64,000 nucleotides of DNA from Atrichornis clamosus. Taxonomy: Eukaryota > Chordata > Aves > Passeriformes > Menuridae. The DNA lies in NCBI GenBank assembly GCA_013400975.1, contig WBMZ01000175.1:137501-201500 (forward strand), written 5' to 3'. Positions within the stretch are counted from its first letter, which is position 1. Each line of letters starts with the position of its first letter. A program made the translations under genes and the position numbers. This document shows, one piece after another, positions 1 to 11,306 of this stretch. Under the pieces are notes generated by a model. The model made no database searches. It was not told the origin of the DNA and saw only the letters and a program-made list of their open reading frames with translations.

Positions 1-3000
1 AATTCTAGGTGATAACCCTGCCACGTTCCAAAGGTTAGAAAAAAACCACCTCAATGAAGAGGAATATTTGGAAGCACCTCCACTCCTAAGCGTAAGAAAG
101 GATTAAAAAAACCTTTTTTTTTTTTTTGTGGGGGGCCAGTTCTGGCAAGACATCCAAGTTAATTCCATATGAAATTGAATCACTCACTTCAGGTACCTAA
201 AAGCACTCTGAGAAATTGTGAACATTGCACAGAACTTAACACTTTTATTTTACCAACAGAATAGCATCAAGCACTAACACCTGTCCATCTCCAAGAGTAA
301 TGTCATCACAATCAACCATATCCTACCCAGATTCTCACATGGAAACCAGTTTCCAGAATGGTTCTCAGTAGTTACGACCTAAAATCTGACTTGTGTACTT
401 CCCTTTCTAAATTATATCACTACAAGCTACTTACAGACAGGAGATACTAATTTGATCATGAGAAAATGGTCAAAACTGATGCATCAAACTTTGAAGACAA
501 CAGCAGGACTGATACTGCTGAAACATGAGAATGATATTCCAGTGAATAGCCAATTAATTTCATCAACTATGATGTAGATCTTTCATTTAAGCTTGATTAA
601 ATATCAGTGTCCCTATGAATTTAAGTTTTTAAGCTTTCTAAGTTTTTCAACGAAATGCCAGAAGAAACTAAGCCAAGCACTTAGGCACAGTGCTGTCAAA
701 AAGTCTGTGTTATTTAGAGACTGACAGGTACAAGAGTAATTTAGCACACTAAATTACGAAATATTTTAAAAGTTACTTTTGACAGGTAAGTCTAATATGG
801 TCAAGATTATTTTATCATGTTCAAGTTACAGTCCTCAGGCTAATGTGTTCTTAGACAGCGTGGCACCTTCTACCAGGCAGTGAACACTAAAAACACAAAC
901 AAATGCAAAGTGTGAGCATTAGTCAGATTAGTTTGCAGAATATTAGGGCCATAAGAAGTCCACATTCTGCTTTTTGAGACACCAAACCATGATTTGAGCA
1001 TAAAAGCACTATGAAAAAAACCTTTTTCTCTAGAGAAAAAAAAAAGCTTGGAAAATATATTTAAGGAGTGGTAGTGGAAAATCTTTTAAGATTATTTAGT
1101 TTAATTAGGAAAATAATTTTTACAAGTCTCACTCCAAATTGAAACTGATTCATAGCAGAGTGAAATTACCAGCTATCTCCACAAACCATCCTTACTCAAA
1201 GGGATAACCACATCCAACTATGCACAGTCACAGTGCTCTAATTTATCAACAGTTATTCTTATAAAAAATCTAGGCAGATTCCCACTAACACAGTAGGAAC
1301 AATTTAATTACATCTCAAGATACTATTCCAAAAAGATTTTTACAAAGCATTAAAAAATTGACATAATTCCAAGTGTCTGTTCCCAGCTACATATCCAAGT
1401 ACCTGCTACTATTAGATCTCAGCTCTCCTACCTTAAGGCATCACCAAAAAACCATTTTATTTTAGCCCAGGTAAGTGTTCACATAAACTTTATTCTCTCA
1501 ATGACTTTTATCCTAAAAGGCTCAGAATTTTTTGGGTAACTCCTACATTAACATTTCTATTGGCAGCTCTCAAGTTAAACAAGTCACCCTTAAAAGCAAT
1601 GTTCAAACAATAGCTTTAGGTATGCCAGTCCACATCTGAAAAGCAGAACTATAAAACAGGAAGGACTCTGCTAATGCTGGAAGCCTTGGAATGTGATAAC
1701 AAAGACAGCAGCTGGATTACAATAATAAACAATAACTGTACATATTACACCATGCACACTGCAATTAACTGCCTAGTTATTTAATACTAATAGTACTGTA
1801 TCGTAGGTATTAAAGGAATAATTCAGCAGTCTAACTGTGCTCAAAGATGTACAGTGAATTAAGTTAAGCAGTATGAACCACCTGCATTCTGTTGTTACCC
1901 AACACATTTATCAAAGCAGTGCTGATCCTGGACACTGCAATTGCATCACAGCACTGAGGTGCTCCAGCCAGAAGCTGAAGAAGCAGAGTTATGAAGTCCT
2001 AAATTATTCTGTACAACATAATGCAGAGATGCCCATAATTTTTTCAGGAGAACCTTCACTCATGTATAAAGTAATGAAATTAAAAATTTCAGGAACACCA
2101 GTCCTGTCAGTGAGGCAGAACAGTCCACACGAGAACATGCTGTGGAGATGGCCGAGGTTGCCACAGGAAGAGATCTGCTACCCTGATAACTGACAACAGG
2201 AGGCAAGGGGTAATACTTTGTAGTGAGGTTTCCCAAGAGATTAGATTGAATATCAGCATCATTATGCAAGTAAAATTCATTTTTATAATAGAAATGCAAC
2301 TGCCAATAAAAAAGGGGCAGCACATCAGCCAGTCTCAAAAGCCACGTATGAATCTACACACACAGTCACACACGAGTAAATACAGCCTCATGCATGAGGT
2401 ATCCAAGTTCTAACTCTCAGTCCAAAACCTTGAATACTACTGCATTGAGAAGTTTCATTTTAAAATCACCATTTGTGCCTATTTGGCAAAGCAGAAGAAA
2501 ATAATAAATATTACCCAAAGCCTCAATTACAGCAGTACAATAACATTTTCCTTAAAGAACCTGCAACAAGTACCACTTGGAAACCCAAAGACCCAAAACC
2601 TCGAAGCAGTATCATTTAGGTTTTTAGAATGTAAAATTCCATGATGCACTGACAGCTGCTAGATTATGCATATTGCCTAAGTCATCACTGATTTTAAATG
2701 AATCTGATTTTTAAAAACCTTTTCTCACTGTGTCATAACGATAGGATATTGACAGCATTATTTTGACATTCCTTTGCTTTTTAGGACATGTTTTTACCGT
2801 CTATACTCATCATCTGTTTATTTTTGGCTTCATTTTTCTAAATACTGAAGCTGCCCTATCAGTTTCACAGGCTTATAAATGTTATACATCAAAAATTAGT
2901 TTCACTTATTAAGGCAGGAAACGGCTTTAAGAACTCTGGGATCTGTGCCTCAAAGCAAAAGCTTTATCAGCAGGTTCCAGTCACTGCTTCTTGCAAAAGA

Positions 3001-5780
3001 AAATGGTGCCGATTAAAACCCCATACACCTGATTTCAAAAAGAACACCTACCCACTGAACATTTTTCACGTGGCTGCAAGGGGGGCTGTACCCCAAACAG
3101 AAGACAGCTGTTTCTCACACACTCTCTGTCCCCAGCCCTGCAACACCGCTCAAGAAAAATGAAAACTATACATAAAGAGATGAAGTTGAGATAACAGAAC
3201 AATAATTCATCCACTTATTACTCCACACTTCAGAAGTGGTGTACTTCAATATAGCCAGAGCATAGTTCCATGCCTGACTTGCTCACAGAGTAGTGTTGCA
3301 TTTGGAAGTTAGAGGGATACAAATAGCCACGTAATTTAAAAATTAACTCAATTCTCAGAAGCATTGTATTTTAAAAGGGACATTTCTTTAAATTGCTAGA
3401 AGAAGGAAAGCAGCAATTGAATCAACACTATACAACATGAAAGCAGTATTTTATTAACCATACTTGTATACAAAACAATGCTTGTTCAATCAACCTCTTC
3501 ATAAACAAATCCTTTTTCTATAGCTCTTCACTGAAACAGTCACTGTTAGAACAATTTCCTTAGAAAACAAAGTATTTTAAAAGATACATCAAAAAAAAAT
3601 ACAGCTTCTAAAAATCACAAAGAAAAATGAACCTTGCAGTGAGTAATGGAGCACATCTTTACAAAAGCAGAGAACCCCAGTGAATTCACATGGATTCTGC
3701 CTCGACAGAACTCCTCATGAGAGATCAAGCCAGTCATTTGAGTTTTCCTTCTTTCAACATACTATTTGTTCAGATAAACCCACTTAACCAAAACCAAGTC
3801 AAGGCTGTGAATACTAATAATGTTTCAAGCATTTTGTTTTCAGAATTACAACACGCTAATATTTGAAAGTCAACAATTTGGAGCTAATGTTCCACAAATA
3901 ATAATACATTGCTGTAGCACCTGGGACATGCTAGATGTTGTATAATCCCATAGCTACCAAAATCAGATAACAGTTTATCATAAATATTACAAAACCTTAA
4001 AACTTCTTACATTAATTTGTTTTTATAGTCAAACAATTTGCACTAGAACCTCAGTATGTTTTATTGATTATAATACTCCAACCACTTTCGAGTAGATGGG
4101 ATAATGACATTTGTGAAGGAGAACAGCAAGTGTTTTTTCATGTTGTACACATGAAAGGTAATGCAACAGTCAGAAGCTGGTCAGACTTAAAGGGAACATC
4201 AGGACACATTCCTAGCACTGTCAATAGCTGTAATCTCTGCAGATTGAAGTTTTGTGATCACTGGTGACAAGGCAGATAAGAGTCTAGTCATTAGAAACTG
4301 CCCTAAGTGACTAAATAAAGGAGTTTAATGATTTTGCAAGAACACTTACTGAGGAAGTTACTTTTACCTAAACTCAGAGAACCTTAAGAACTGTATTTCC
4401 CACTTCAAAAGCCATCTGTTTTTAAAGCCATCACAATATTGTAATACATTAAACAGATTTAAATCTGTAATTTTACATTACAGCTTAGTTTAAAACACTG
4501 TATTTAAGAAACATTTAAAATACTCGTATGAGAATCAGAAGCAGTCAAAATTTGTCTTTGCTTTCCTAATCCTCTTACAATTTTGAAATTTGAAACCTTT
4601 GAATTTTGCCAGCATATACAGTGGACAGAAAACTCCCATTACCTCTGTGAAGACGGAAGAATATGCAAGATAAAGGAATGAAAGTGAAAATTATATAATT
4701 AATTTTTAGCATAAATCTAGAATGTTTATAGTTTAAATTATGCAACTCAGACGACTTTAAAATGATCACTTCTCCACTCACTCAAATAGTGGAGTTTTTT
4801 TTTCTTAAATGTCTTCAAAACTATTCAACTACTTTTTTACCTGTATTTTCTTCCTCTGCAATTCCTCCCCCATCACAACTAGCAGTGGGCAAAACAGCTT
4901 TCATGGACTTTAAGTAAATACTACAGCTGCTACCACCTACCATACATGCACCAATTTAACCATTTCTGATATGAAATTACCAGAGCTATCTGATCAATTC
5001 CTCACCAGTTTAAGTATTCACTAAGCACAACATATAGATTTAAAAGGTGATATTTTTGTAGCAAAGAGCAGCATAGCCTTCATGAAATTACTCAGATACA
5101 CCAACCAACAAGACAACATCTTGAAAAAAATTGTGTTTCCCTGGATTTGTTTTTAGATAAGCATTTATACACTAAAAAATAATGACAAGGAGAAAAAAGA
5201 TATCCAACACAATTCTAAGGCTACAGCAGAGTATTGGATAACCATCTACTCCCATTCTTCTTCAGAATTTGTCCAGCCCTCAACACCTGATCACATGAAT
5301 ACACAGGAAAAAGTACTGGCAGACAAGTTGGGGTATATATGTCCTTATTTGCACACACCTTGCTCTAGGCTTGCTAAATCTCTACCTGTGTTCAGGCTTC
5401 CCAAGCTTATTGGTGAGGTAATGCAAAGAAAAATGTGAGGCACAGGGAGCTGACAGGAAGGGAACATCCCACTCCTGTTCTCTGGGCTTGCAACATGCAG
5501 AAAAACCAAGAGCTCAATACAGACGAGCAGTTACCAACTCCTCTGAATCGTGGAGTCAGCAGCAAGGCTTTAAAGCCAGGTTACTTGGGACCCTTCATGG
5601 TTGTACTTTCAATTCTTAAACACAGCTGCAGCTGTCCAAGCATTACTGGATCAGCAGCAAAGTCCTTCAATCACTGACAGGAATCTGCTGAGGAAAGGGG
5701 AAAGATGCCACAAACAACCTTCAATGCTGTTTTAGTCACACTAAATGACTTCTCAGAGTTTTTGTTAACAGCCCACTTAC
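1..5780 (-). other. Intron 6 of FAM204A (incomplete), no gene seen
   Basis: AT-rich sequence downstream of exon 6. No segment on the minus strand resembles the missing C-terminus of FAM204A. The short open frames on either strand look like chance. A T tract followed by G at 114-133 and many short A or T runs are the only low-complexity features. The scarcity of interspersed repeats is usual for a bird intron. Confidence 0.7.
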
Positions 5781-5870
5781 CTCACGAATGGCTAATCTGT
5801 CACTCAGCTCCTCAGCCTTGGCAATGTCACCTTCAGCCACAGCCTTCTCTATGCTCAATTCAAGGCCAGA
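5781..5870 (-). CDS. FAM204A: FAM204A exon 6: residues 155-184
   Basis: 90 bases, phase 0 to phase 0, with acceptor ttcccccctag and donor gtaagt. It encodes a helical segment beginning [11 protein letters not shown] and ending DRLAIRE. In human the next residues are LGVKIAKAI…; no minus-strand segment between 1 and 5780 encodes anything similar, so the following exons lie outside the window. Confidence 0.9.
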
Positions 5871-8800
5871 CTAGGGGGGAAAAAAAAAAGTAAGTATCTT
5901 TAGAACAAAAAGAACATATTTAAAGGGAATACCTCCTTTCTAAAAATATTTTTCAGAAAATTCTTTAAGACACTGCATAAACCTGTAATTTCTATGTAAC
6001 ACAAATCACTTTGTCTATGTACTGTAATGGACAGTGTAATTAAGAATTCACTGAGAGGCCGTCTGAGCACAAATCATTGCATTAGTTCCACCTTATGTGC
6101 AGGATAATACTATAGGTTAAAAAAATTACACGGACTAGTTTATGCCTGTCACAATGAAATTTCATCTGAAGATCTGGCTTATCTCTTCCATCCCTGGAGC
6201 TTTCTAAACAAAATGTGAAATATATGTGTCAGGTAACATGAAGAATGGCAATTACCACTGTATCGTTACAGTTCTAAGATCTTATCTTTATCCAAAAATC
6301 TCAATTCTGGCACAATGCCACTCCACTGTGCTATTAAATTAAAAATTCTAGCAGCCCTGTGGAAAACAGTGAAAAAGCTTCAGTATTTAAAGGTTGTTTT
6401 CTTATTGCAGAGGTTACGATCAATGTAACAAAATTTGTATAACGCCAACATTTACAAAAAACAGAATCAAAAAAAGTATTTCCTGGAAATTATAGTCGGA
6501 AACTTCTGATGGAATACAGAAGGGTCCCACAGCAGTAAGGCACTGACATCAGAATTTCACAAAAAAACTCAGTCTCATAACAAAAGACAATTTACAGCCT
6601 CACTGGTTTCAAATATTAGTGAAGCTAAAGGAAACACATTTGACGGTTTCATAACATACACTTTTTCAAGAGACAAAAGTGAAAAAGCCAATGGAATTTT
6701 TGAGACACTGCGATCTGCAACTTGAATTATTTCAGGTGGTAATGAAAAAAAAAGCACAATTGGAAGTTGCAGTGATAGCAAATTCTGTTAGATGTCTTTT
6801 CTGAAATGAATAGATATACCTCCCATTAGTGATAAAATCCCCAAACTAGCAAGGAAGCCATCTGCATTTTAACACTTTGGGCCTCTTTCCAGACCTAGCC
6901 TGAACAGTTTAATGACAGCTAAATAGCCACCAAAATTAAGAAGTGAAAAATTTCTCATGACCTGCACATAGAAACTTACTTTAGGCAAATGAAAAATATA
7001 AAATTTATCATAAAGGAGGCTAACTGAACATTTGACGTCACAGCACTTACACAGAACTTTATTTGAAAAACTACAGAACGAACAGTGCTTCCAAGAACTC
7101 ACAATAAAATGAATTTAACTCGTCCATCACGTGCACCAATTATTTCTGATATGACTAGTTACTCAACAGTATCTATGAACAGAAAGTGTTATAAATCCAG
7201 TAAAAATGTATGTTAGGTTTGCCCCTTTAATTCCTACAGCCACTGGTGCCAACTAAAGGATTTACGTGACACATTTTAGAGTTAAAATACAAGAAAAGAG
7301 AAAGTTAAAAAACACGTAAGAAGTGTCTCTTGAAACAGGAGAAAAAAAGGAAACAAGCCTGGACAGTGTCTCAAAAGAATGCATACAACTATTTAAAGAC
7401 ATTTATTTAAAATGTGCACAAAATTGTCCTTCCTCAGAGTGACTTGATCACTTACTCTCCACAAGCCTCAGTTTTATTCCTATTTCAGTTAAGGTCAAGT
7501 TCTTTCACTGCCAAGTACAAGCTGACACTGCCTTTGTATTAACAGTCACCTTTTGTGGAGCCCTGCTGTCCACAGGTGATTCAAATCTATCATTGATTCC
7601 AAAGTATTGTGTAAGTTCTTTCCATTTGTCTTCATTTTCCAACTGTTGACTACTAAAAGCAAATAAAGAAACAAGTCATTAACATAACCAGTTCCTTTTC
7701 CACAACTTGTAATATTCTGTTCAATGCTAAAATAAACTCTTCCATTTGGCAGACATAGTCTTTTCACCCATTCAGTTTTTAATTGAAGTGAAATTAATTA
7801 TTCCTTCCCCTTTGTAAGTGTAATTTCACAATCTTGAAAGCAAGCTGATAGAATCATAGAATCATTTAGGTTGAAAAAGCCCTCTAAGATATAGGCCAGC
7901 CTTAAACCTAATGCTGCCAAGGAGGAAAAAGAAAGGAAGTAGCAGGTTGTATGCAGTTACATGCAAAACATAATTAGGAATAATATGAAGTTTATTGTAA
8001 GTTAAATTAAATAATATGTTTGTGTTGATTTTTAAAATCAAGCAATAATACTCCGTCAAGCAACCACTTGTACAAATTCTGCCTGCACAACAGAGACACT
8101 GAACAAGTTTAGCAGATATTTACGGTGTTCAAAGCTAGGCTTTGGCCATGCATGTGGGTCAAGCTTTTTACAAGTTTTGCCTGAGACTAAAAACAGACTT
8201 CAGGTAATCACATTGACCTGGTTATACCTCTTAGCCACTTCATCGGTCTTTTTCTGTTTTGCTAAGGGGGGAAAAAAAAGAAAAATCCAACATTACACAG
8301 TAATACCCCACAGCATCCAGTGAAGTTAACAGAGCTCTAATTGGACACATTTCCTTTGAAAGATCAACACACTGCAATTTTTACCCAATGATCATGTGGA
8401 TTTAAACCACTCAGCTGTAAGAAACTTCTACAGTATCTGTGAAGTTCTAACCAGAATACACAAGTTTTATACAACTACTGAACTACACTCAAGCATTATA
8501 AATCAGAATGAACGGAAAAAGTTCTACCTCCTTTTTAAGAAGGGGACAAATATATTACTTGCATTTTAAGTTGCAGTCTACAGCCTAGAACTTGCAAGTG
8601 ATGTATGCAACTGGAAAAATAAAATCCTAGGTAACAGCTAGAATACATCCACTAAGGCAATCAATTCTTCATTAAAATAAAAAAAAACCCACCAAACAAA
8701 ACCAACCAAAAACACCCCCTCCACAAACCAGCATGTATTGATACTAATTCAATGTGGAAAAAATTAATTCTGTAATTATAAAACCCCCACCTTTTCTGCG

Positions 8801-10061
8801 GCGCTTTCTTTTTCGGCATCTGTTTTCCTCTCTGGTTCGGATTTTCATTTCATAGTGTTTCTTTTGAAGCTCCAAAAATTTCTACAAGATGATGAAAGAG
8901 TAAATCAGTATTTTTAATTTTCCCCCCATTTTTAAGAAACAGTAAATTGTGCTGAGAAACGTTGTCACAATGTCTTATTTATCCACAGTACCTTGTGTTA
9001 TCTATTACATTCAAATTTATAAATTGAGAACATCCAACTTTGATGGTATTAAACTGGAAACAGTGCTAATCTTTTATCACCTATTTCTGACTTTGTGCCC
9101 TCCCTACATCCTAGGACTACTCAAATCCAACAGTTCTCTCACAGAATAACACAGAATACACCTCTGACGGCTGGGCATGCCTGAGCTATTCCATGTATTA
9201 TTACTGCCTATTTTGTAGTTTCTAATCCACAAATTAGTGACAGCATAGTCCTTGCACAGCAAGGTAGCTACAAGGATGAAACAGAGTAACCATTTTAGCC
9301 ACTTCCGATTTTGAAGCTAAAGCCTAAACCAGATTGCTTTGCTGAGGTTATGTTTTCCCCCAGTCTTCACGTGCAACAGCAAAATCGGGAGGTTATAAGG
9401 AATTCTTGAGCCTGGATGCTTGCAGGTAACCCCTACAGAAAGCAGCAGGGCACACCTCCACATCCCCCATGCAACATCCCCACAGTGGCTGATATTCTGA
9501 GCTGTAAATCCTTACTAATGCAGAAAGCACCCACCAAGAAACTCACAGCTCATAGAACACTGAAAACACAAGTTTTGTGCAACTGGAGAGTTGTACCAAC
9601 TCCTTGCTGTGTTTTCAATCACCACCAAACTACCAAGTCACTTCCTTCCTGAATTCCTGTTCGCCTTGCTTGAAACAATCTCAGGTATATACTCAGATCA
9701 TATTTTATTTCATTTCAATTTGTATATTGACTATTCAACATTGAGCTACTCTAATCTAAAAATCAGCCATTTGACTTGGAGCAGGTTGCATTTTGATTCT
9801 TTGGAGACCTGTAATGATACGCACATTCCAGATATTTACAGAAATTCCAGCAGGGCACGTTTGAGATTCATTTTCTTCATCTGCCACTGGTATTACAACA
9901 GGTTCACTGCTGGCATTACTTTCCTGTCCATTCCCCTGAACTGTTTCAGTATCTTCTTTCACATCCTTCTTTGAAGAGGAACCAGGTGACTCATCTCCAT
10001 CATCAGAACTTAAATCAACATCGCTTTCATTCAGTCCTGAAGGTAACAGCCCACTCCACAT
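5781..10061 (-). CDS. FAM204A: FAM204A, 5' two thirds of the coding region (partial, five coding exons)
   Basis: Coding exons on the minus strand are 9825-10061, 8791-8881, 8228-8261, 7550-7649 and 5781-5870. They join in phase without a stop to give 184 codons. I recognise the product as FAM204A from the start [14 protein letters not shown], the exon 2/3 junction (IWN then KFLELQKKH), the block [16 protein letters not shown] (about residues 129-144) and [11 protein letters not shown]…[12 protein letters not shown] (about 155-184). The first 75 residues are acidic and serine-rich. Residues 102-109 are a run of K and R that resembles a nuclear localisation signal. The last 80 residues look helical. 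The human protein has about 233 residues, so about 50 C-terminal residues lie left of the window. The start is fixed by an in-frame TAG just upstream of exon 2 and by family conservation. The molecular function is not established in any species that I know of. All introns are GT-AG. Confidence 0.93.
7550..7649 (-). CDS. FAM204A: FAM204A exon 5: residues 121-154, WKELTQYFG block
   Basis: 100 bases with acceptor cttttagtag and donor gtgact. The exon holds the most conserved block of the family, [16 protein letters not shown], followed by [10 protein letters not shown]. It ends in phase 0. Human FAM204A has [18 protein letters not shown] at the same place. Confidence 0.93.
7848..7922 (-). mobile_element. 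CR1 LINE 3' end fragment in FAM204A intron 4
   Basis: The sequence atagaatcatagaatcattt followed by taggttgaaaaagccctctaagat and taaacctaatgctgcc is a decayed CR1 3' terminus. It is read here as the reverse complement, so the element lies on the minus strand. Only about 75 bases remain. It sits between exons 4 and 5. Confidence 0.7.
8228..8261 (-). CDS. FAM204A: FAM204A exon 4: 34-base exon, residues 110-121
   Basis: A very short exon with a strong acceptor (a long T/C tract ending ccccccttag) and donor gtataa. It encodes [11 protein letters not shown] between two split codons. Phases fit exactly: it takes up one base from exon 3 and passes two bases to exon 5. It was recognised through this phase match and its charged, lysine-rich content, which suits this part of the family. 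Confidence 0.82.
8791..8881 (-). CDS. FAM204A: FAM204A exon 3: residues 80-110, basic cluster
   Basis: 91 bases with acceptor cttgtag and donor gtgggg. It encodes [20 protein letters not shown] followed by a run of eight basic residues (102-109). It ends one base into codon 110. The human protein has the same arrangement of a KFQELHKKH-like helix followed by a lysine/arginine-rich stretch. Confidence 0.9.
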
Positions 10062-10097
10062 CTTCCAGTTTAAAAATGTCCAAACCACTTCAAGTGA
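9825..10097 (-). CDS. FAM204A: FAM204A exon 2: end of 5' UTR, start codon, residues 1-79
   Basis: The ATG is at 10061-10059 (minus), reading MWSGLLP. The exon ends at TGGAAT followed by donor gtgcgt, leaving phase 0 after IWN. The likely acceptor is ggtctttgtag, so the exon begins near 10097 with about 36 bases of 5' UTR. The TAG of that acceptor is the in-frame stop upstream of the ATG. A second AG directly before the ATG is possible but has a poorer pyrimidine tract. Confidence 0.9.
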
Positions 10098-10658
10098 CTA
10101 CAAAGACCTCAAGTTACTCATTCCAAGATAAAAACCACCTGCAGAAGAGAGAAACAGAAATAGCAAAAACATAATCAGAAACATTTTGGTTTCTATTATG
10201 TAACTATCATTACATGTTTTACACAAGCATATTATAAAGCTTCTAATACTTACTATTTCAGAAACAAGCAGACAATTTGAGTACACAGGTTGATGCTATT
10301 AGCTCTATTTTTTCCCCTTCCTTGTCCTTTAAAGTTGTGCCCCTTCCCGTTTGCTTACAGTTACTTTAAGTTTAGAGGCGACACCGCAGCAAACGCCTCC
10401 CCCGTTCCTCCACAGGGGCAGCTTCCTAGGACAGCACAACCACCTCCCCTCGCCGCCGGGCTGCGGCGAGCTCCGCCGGCCCGCCCGGGGAAGCGGCAGC
10501 GCGGGGAAGCGACGCGAAGAGAAACACGGCTCCGCGCCGGCGTGGGGGAAGGCAGCCGTCCCTCCAGCCCCCGCCAGGCCAGCGGCGCTGGCAGAGCCCG
10601 CGGAGCCCCCTCAGTGTCCCCGCCCGGCCCCGCGCCCGGCGCCCGCGCCCGTGTTTAC

Positions 10659-10720
10659 CTGGCCGCCATCTTGGCACCGCCGGAACACCCCGCCCGCGGA
10701 TTGGGCCGTGCGGCACAGCC
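10659..10720 (-). other. FAM204A: FAM204A exon 1, non-coding (5' UTR), upstream end uncertain
   Basis: On the minus strand the CpG-island sequence CCAAGATGGCGGCCAG is followed by donor gtaaac (10658-10657), a good 5' splice site at the place expected for a first exon. The transcription start cannot be read from the sequence, and 10720 is only an approximate upstream limit. The ATG inside this exon, if used, opens a short upstream ORF that ends in exon 2 before the FAM204A start. Confidence 0.65.
10661..10672 (-). promoter_or_regulatory. YY1 motif at the FAM204A start region
   Basis: AAGATGGCGGCC on the minus strand is the classic YY1 core. YY1 sites in this orientation commonly sit just downstream of the transcription start of TATA-less housekeeping promoters, which fits its position in exon 1 next to the first donor. 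Here the motif also contains an ATG. Confidence 0.7.
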
Positions 10721-10907
10721 AGTCAGCGGGCGCGCTGGTCGCCATGGCAGCGGGGCGGGGCGGCCCCGGGAACGGGCGGAGTGTCCCGCGGCCCGGCGAG
10801 TATGGCTGCGCTTGGTTGTGATGGGAGAGGAGGGAGTTTTGGGGCCCTGGGACGCTCCCGGCGCGGCTGATGGACCCACGTGTGCCGGCCAGGTGTTTGT
10901 CAGAGTG

Positions 10908-11306
10908 TCAGAATCAATTCGATTAGAAAAGGCCTGTGAGATCACCGAGTCCAACCTATGATCCAACGCCACCGTGTCAACCAGACAATGGCACAGAGTG
11001 CCACATACACTCTTGCGTACCTCCAGGGATGGTGACTCCACCACCTCCCTGGGCAGCCCATTCCAATGGCTAATCACCCTTTTAGAAGAAATTCCTCCTA
11101 ATGCCCAACCTAAACCTCCCCTGGCGCAGCTTGAGGCTTTTCCTCTTGTCCTGTCACTTGTTCCCTGGGAGCAGAGCCCGACCCTGCCTTGGCTACACCT
11201 CCCTGTCAGGGAGTTGTAGGGAGCAACAAGGTCATCCCTGAGCCTCTTTTTGTCCAGATTAAACACCCCCAGCTGCCTCAGTCGCTTCTCATAGGACTTG
11301 TGCTTC
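10908..11306 (-). mobile_element. CR1 LINE 3' fragment adjoining the CpG island
   Basis: A clear avian CR1 3' end in reverse orientation. Recognisable blocks are tcagaatcaattcgattag, gagatcaccgagtccaacct, gactccaccacctccctggg, cccattccaatggctaatca and cctcataggacttgtgc-like sequence at the far end. On the minus strand it still encodes the CR1 C-terminal signature HWNGLPREVVESPSLEV. It starts within about 25 bases of the CpG island edge. The protein-like reading frame across 10655-11266 comes from this element plus the island and is not a gene. Confidence 0.92.

Larger units (their letters stand above)
10375..10885. promoter_or_regulatory. CpG island promoter of FAM204A, possibly bidirectional
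   Basis: A sharply bounded block rich in C, G and CpG lies in AT-rich surroundings. It covers the predicted first exon of FAM204A. It holds several GC boxes (for example 10751-10763 and 10774-10779), an ATTGG at 10700-10704 that is a CCAAT box on the minus strand, and an E-box CACGTG at 10877-10882. No TATA box is placed near the first exon. Islands of this type often fire in both directions, but I could not confirm a divergent gene. Confidence 0.85.

Noticed and set aside
4064..4267. Short open frames in FAM204A intron 6
   Set aside because: Lengths are ordinary for chance, with no motifs and no splice signals that fit the FAM204A phase.
10290..10961. Long plus-strand open frames (223 and 156 codons) through the CpG island
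   Set aside because: They are Pro/Ala/Arg-rich translations of GC-rich promoter DNA with no family resemblance, and the island is explained by FAM204A.
10655..11266. 203-codon minus-strand open frame
   Set aside because: It is made of the CR1 3' fragment (HWNGLPREVVESPSLEV signature) run into CpG-island sequence.
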